Assembly (NCBI GenBank): GCA_018715425.1
Contig: DVLR01000006.1
Location: 1-7,000 of the forward strand
Length of the DNA stretch: 7,000 nucleotides
Direction: 5' to 3'
DNA from: Candidatus Merdenecus merdavium
Lineage (GTDB): Bacteria > Bacillota > Clostridia > Lachnospirales > Lachnospiraceae
The first letter of the stretch is position 1; each line of letters opens with the position of its first letter. Position numbers and translations under genes: made by a program. The notes under the pieces are model-generated. The model saw only the letters and a program-made list of their open reading frames with translations, was not told where the DNA came from and ran no database searches. Shown here one piece after another: positions 4,067 through 7,000 of this stretch.

Positions 4067-7000
4067 TTAAAGTGTGGTTTTTATACTTTCCTGAGTTTTC
4101 TTAGTACTCTTACTTATGATAAACTTTCTTTCAAAAACTTGGAATAAGAAAAATACAGCTATGCTAATGACAGAAATCCCGCTTCCCATCCATAGACCTT
4201 CTGGGACAAAATTCATTTTTATTACATGCTCACCACCTTCTAAATCGATACCAATAATAGAATTACCTACAGCATATTTCTCTACTTCCTTACCATCTAC
4301 CGTGATCTTCCATCCCTCTTCATAAGGTACCGTTAAAAGTAAGGTTCCTGGCTCTTGAACATCTATGGTACCATAGACATGGTCTGATTCTTGCTCCGTT
4401 ATTTCCATTTGATTTTTGGACATAGCCTGGATGATTCTATGGTAATCTTCTTCTTGGTAACCATAAGTAGTGATTCCAATATCTCTAGTATTATCCTCTT
4501 TAACCGTAAATTCCACAGTAACATCTGCACCATCATCATAACATCCTAAATCATAAAGATGATCCGTATATTTATCATACGTTCTTGTGTAATCAGGTGC
4601 AATGATCTTGACTTCTTCTACTTCTCTTTCCAAATCAAGATAAACCTGTTGACCTGGTTCTAAGTGAAAGACCATACTTTTTGTTTCTTTGATAGAATAA
4701 GTTTCTAATTGTTGGTATAGAGGTGATTCACCAAGAGCCAATGCAATAAAATCATCCTGAACTTGAGTATGGGCCTTTTCTTCAATACTCCATTCCTTCA
4801 CGTTATCATCTACCATAAATCCTAAAGAAAGTGCTGTCTCATTTTCATAAAGAGCTAAATTATCTTTTTCATCTATTTTAGGAAAACCAAATAGTTGTTC
4901 CGTTTTGGTTTTCGATGCAATATAGCGAATCCCCAACATATCATTTACTAATCTCGTTGCACCTGGATATCCACTTTTATTCATTCTACCTTCCATACCT
5001 AACTTTCTGACAAAATTAATCATATCACTAGGTACTGTGGATGAAAAAATCACAATTCCATTTCCACCTTGATACATGATTTCGTTACGTATTAAGGTAT
5101 TATCCATTTCGCTTCTATAGAACGAATCATCTTTGGTATCTTCCATTAAAGCCTGAAAGTTGTTTTTATCTTTTAGATAAGCACTCCTTCCAATGGTTCC
5201 ATTATTGATTACACCAAAAATACCATTGGCAGTCAATTCAACGACTACGATCATACAAAGAGCTAGTTGGAAATAAAACTTTTTAAATTCCTTTATCTTA
5301 TAAAGAATCATAAGCCAAGCATATATATTAATAAATACTAAGGATATACCGTAAGTATAAAGTTTATGATCACCAACTCTAAATACCAATGCTGCTGCCA
5401 TGAGAACAATAGGCACAACACAGGCGATAGCCACTCTTTTTATAGACATGGATTTCAGATCTTGAATCACATCGAATCCCATGGTCACTAAAAGTGCTAT
5501 ATATAAAAAAGCAAATCTGTTTGGCAGACCATTCTGCTGGTGAAAACCATGCCAGACATAATTTAAAATATTCGTATTAAAGCTAACAAACAATAAAATA
5601 CAGAATAGTATTTTAGAAACTCGTTCCCTCTTATTAATCTTATGATCTAATAGATAAAGAAGAATAACAATAAATACGATGATACCGCAGTAAACATTTA
5701 AATCTCCTCTTTCACTAGATATGTTAATGGGCTCTACAAAAGCAAAGTGCTGAGTGATCATAGATAGAAAATCAGTGTAAAACTCCACAGTTTTTGGAAA
5801 CCCACTATTGTCTGTAATGGATTGGCTTACGGCCAGTGCTTTATAAGCTGGCACTAACATAATCGCCGAAAGTCCTCCAGCAAGGAGTGAGTAGCCACCA
5901 AAAGAAATACATCTTTTAAAAATATTCGATATACTCTGTCTCTTGCCAATGATCAATTGAATCAAGAAATAGATGCAAGAGAAAAGACAAACCATAAATC
6001 CAATATAATAATTGCTAAATAAGGTAAGAGCTAAAAATACACCGTAGAATCGACCGCTCTTTCCCTTTGCAATTTTTTCAATTCCCATCATAACCATTGG
6101 TAGCAACATAATGCTATCAAGCCACATAATATTGAAGTAATAACCAATCATAAAATTGCTAAGTGCAAACATAATACTAAAAGTGACTACCGTCAGATTA
6201 CTCTTTTTTGACCGAAAATTTAAGTAATACGAAAACAATCCCCCACTTAACCCAATCTTCAATAAGATGATAAGAGCCATTCCTTCCATTACGTGGTTCT
6301 CATTAAATAATAAAATCAAAAAATTTAAAGGACTAGCCAGGTAGTAAGCTGTAAGACCCCAGAAGTTTATTCCCATTCCACCACGGAAGGTATAAAGAAG
6401 AGATTCACCAGCTTTGAGTTTTCTTAAAAGCTCAGTAAAAAACGGAAGGTATTGATGAGCTGAGTCGATAATCAAGACAGCATGATCACCGAAAGGATAG
6501 ACTCCATTACAGATAAATCCAATGGTAATTACCAATACAGGAATGGAAAAAGACAGTAAAAAACACCATCTTCTACTTGTCTTTAACTTTTTGGCTGCAA
6601 AAGTATCCAAAGGTAAGTCACTTTTATCATGAAATACAAGAAACTGGCTAATTAGATAGTTGAGAACTAAAATGACGAACTGTATCACAAACTTTGCCAG
6701 CATATCATTCATGCCCCAAACGCTACTCATTAACACCATTCCATATATTTCAATGATCATGGTGGTTAATCTCATCCCAATAAATTGAAGGCATTCCTCT
6801 ATGGTTTCTTTCCATGTACTTGTCTGACTTTGAAAAACAAATTTTTTATTCACTATATATGCAAATATAATAGCAAGAAAAATCGAGATCACATTGGAAG
6901 TAGACATATCTACTCCTAGTACATATCTTAACATCCCATAGGAAACGAGATTCACTAAGGTCGTACATCCGCCGAAGAATATATAGCGAATGGATTTCTT
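4067..7000 (-). CDS. GtrA-YfhO fusion membrane protein, probable cell-surface glycosylation; 5' end outside window
   Basis: At least 977 residues are visible and the frame stays open at position 7000. The GTG at 6955 falls inside the first GtrA membrane segment, so it is not the real start. Residues 1-125 form a GtrA domain (about four membrane helices), with KKSIRYIFFGGCTTLVNL at the edge and IFAYIVNKKFVF near 45-56. GtrA-family proteins are thought to flip undecaprenyl-phosphate-linked sugars. A basic linker (KKLKTSRR, about 137-144) leads into a YfhO domain. This has roughly a dozen membrane helices, a first external loop with Asp172 and Asp179 in FGDHAVLIIDSAHQYLPF, and NRF at 494-496. 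A large, probably extracytoplasmic domain (about 605-935) contains PYEEGWKITVDGK, and a final helix ends in a basic tail. YfhO of B. subtilis is a GT-C-like protein needed for lipoteichoic acid glycosylation together with GtcA (GtrA family) and CsbB. The polymer and sugar used here are unknown. tcdA follows after 42 bases. Confidence 0.9.
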   Translation of the reverse strand, partial: KKSIRYIFFGGCTTLVNLVSYGMLRYVLGVDMSTSNVISIFLAIIFAYIVNKKFVFQSQTSTWKETIEECLQFIGMRLTTMIIEIYGMVLMSSVWGMNDMLAKFVIQFVILVLNYLISQFLVFHDKSDLPLDTFAAKKLKTSRRWCFLLSFSIPVLVITIGFICNGVYPFGDHAVLIIDSAHQYLPFFTELLRKLKAGESLLYTFRGGMGINFWGLTAYYLASPLNFLILLFNENHVMEGMALIILLKIGLSGGLFSYYLNFRSKKSNLTVVTFSIMFALSNFMIGYYFNIMWLDSIMLLPMVMMGIEKIAKGKSGRFYGVFLALTLFSNYYIGFMVCLFSCIYFLIQLIIGKRQSISNIFKRCISFGGYSLLAGGLSAIMLVPAYKALAVSQSITDNSGFPKTVEFYTDFLSMITQHFAFVEPINISSERGDLNVYCGIIVFIVILLYLLDHKINKRERVSKILFCILLFVSFNTNILNYVWHGFHQQNGLPNRFAFLYIALLVTMGFDVIQDLKSMSIKRVAIACVVPIVLMAAALVFRVGDHKLYTYGISLVFINIYAWLMILYKIKEFKKFYFQLALCMIVVVELTANGIFGVINNGTIGRSAYLKDKNNFQALMEDTKDDSFYRSEMDNTLIRNEIMYQGGNGIVIFSSTVPSDMINFVRKLGMEGRMNKSGYPGATRLVNDMLGIRYIASKTKTEQLFGFPKIDEKDNLALYENETALSLGFMVDDNVKEWSIEEKAHTQVQDDFIALALGESPLYQQLETYSIKETKSMVFHLEPGQQVYLDLEREVEEVKIIAPDYTRTYDKYTDHLYDLGCYDDGADVTVEFTVKEDNTRDIGITTYGYQEEDYHRIIQAMSKNQMEITEQESDHVYGTIDVQEPGTLLLTVPYEEGWKITVDGKEVEKYAVGNSIIGIDLEGGEHVIKMNFVPEGLWMGSGISVISIAVFFLFQVFERKFIISKSTKKTQESIKTTL

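Noticed and set aside
4116..4325. Plus-strand open frame of 69 codons
   Set aside because: It is antisense to the conserved C-terminal part of the YfhO domain and shows no independent gene features.
6953..6955. GTG as the start codon of the GtrA-YfhO protein
   Set aside because: The frame stays open to position 7000, and the upstream codons KKSIRYIFFGGCTTL are conserved GtrA sequence, so this GTG is an internal valine codon.
1..7000. A mobile element, defence system or other undescribed accessory cluster
   Set aside because: There are no transposase, integrase, toxin, restriction or phage-like genes, no direct repeats or attachment sites seen, and the genes are conserved housekeeping or surface-glycosylation genes in one orientation.

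Overview
The window looks like a chromosomal piece of a low-GC Gram-positive bacterium, most likely a clostridial relative (Lachnospiraceae-like). I infer this from the AT-rich sequence, the strong AAGGAGG-type ribosome binding sites, and the gene order murB-rapZ-whiA-HPr, which is typical of Firmicutes. No species can be named from the sequence alone. All six genes lie on the minus strand, so transcription runs from position 7000 towards position 1. There are no rRNA or tRNA genes, insertion sequences, CRISPR arrays or phage genes, and no gene-free stretch of 300 bases or more; the longest gap is 145 bases (3130-3274).

Right part (3275-7000): a very large membrane protein enters from the right edge. 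Its N-terminal part is a GtrA-type small membrane domain and the rest is a YfhO-type (GT-C-like) protein, so it probably works in glycosylation of a cell-surface polymer. Its reading frame is still open at position 7000, so the true start is outside the window. About 40 bases downstream comes tcdA, the E1-like enzyme that cyclises t6A in tRNA. It is probably cotranscribed with the membrane-protein gene.

Left part (1-3278): a promoter that overlaps the tcdA stop codon appears to start a four-gene operon, murB-rapZ-whiA-HPr, with gaps of 21 and 19 bases and a final 4-base ATGA overlap. MurB makes UDP-MurNAc. RapZ is a P-loop protein tied in other bacteria to glucosamine-6-phosphate sensing. WhiA is a DNA-binding protein linked to division and chromosome segregation. 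The last gene is an HPr-family protein whose phosphorylatable histidine is replaced by glutamate while the regulatory Ser46 is kept, as in a Crh-type regulator. The operon ends at a perfect 17-bp hairpin at the left edge. Together the genes connect peptidoglycan precursor synthesis, growth and division control, and carbon-status signalling.

Most of the window is ordinary conserved sequence. The two points most worth a second look are the Glu15 HPr/Crh-like protein and the GtrA-YfhO fusion, which may carry a further N-terminal domain beyond the window edge.
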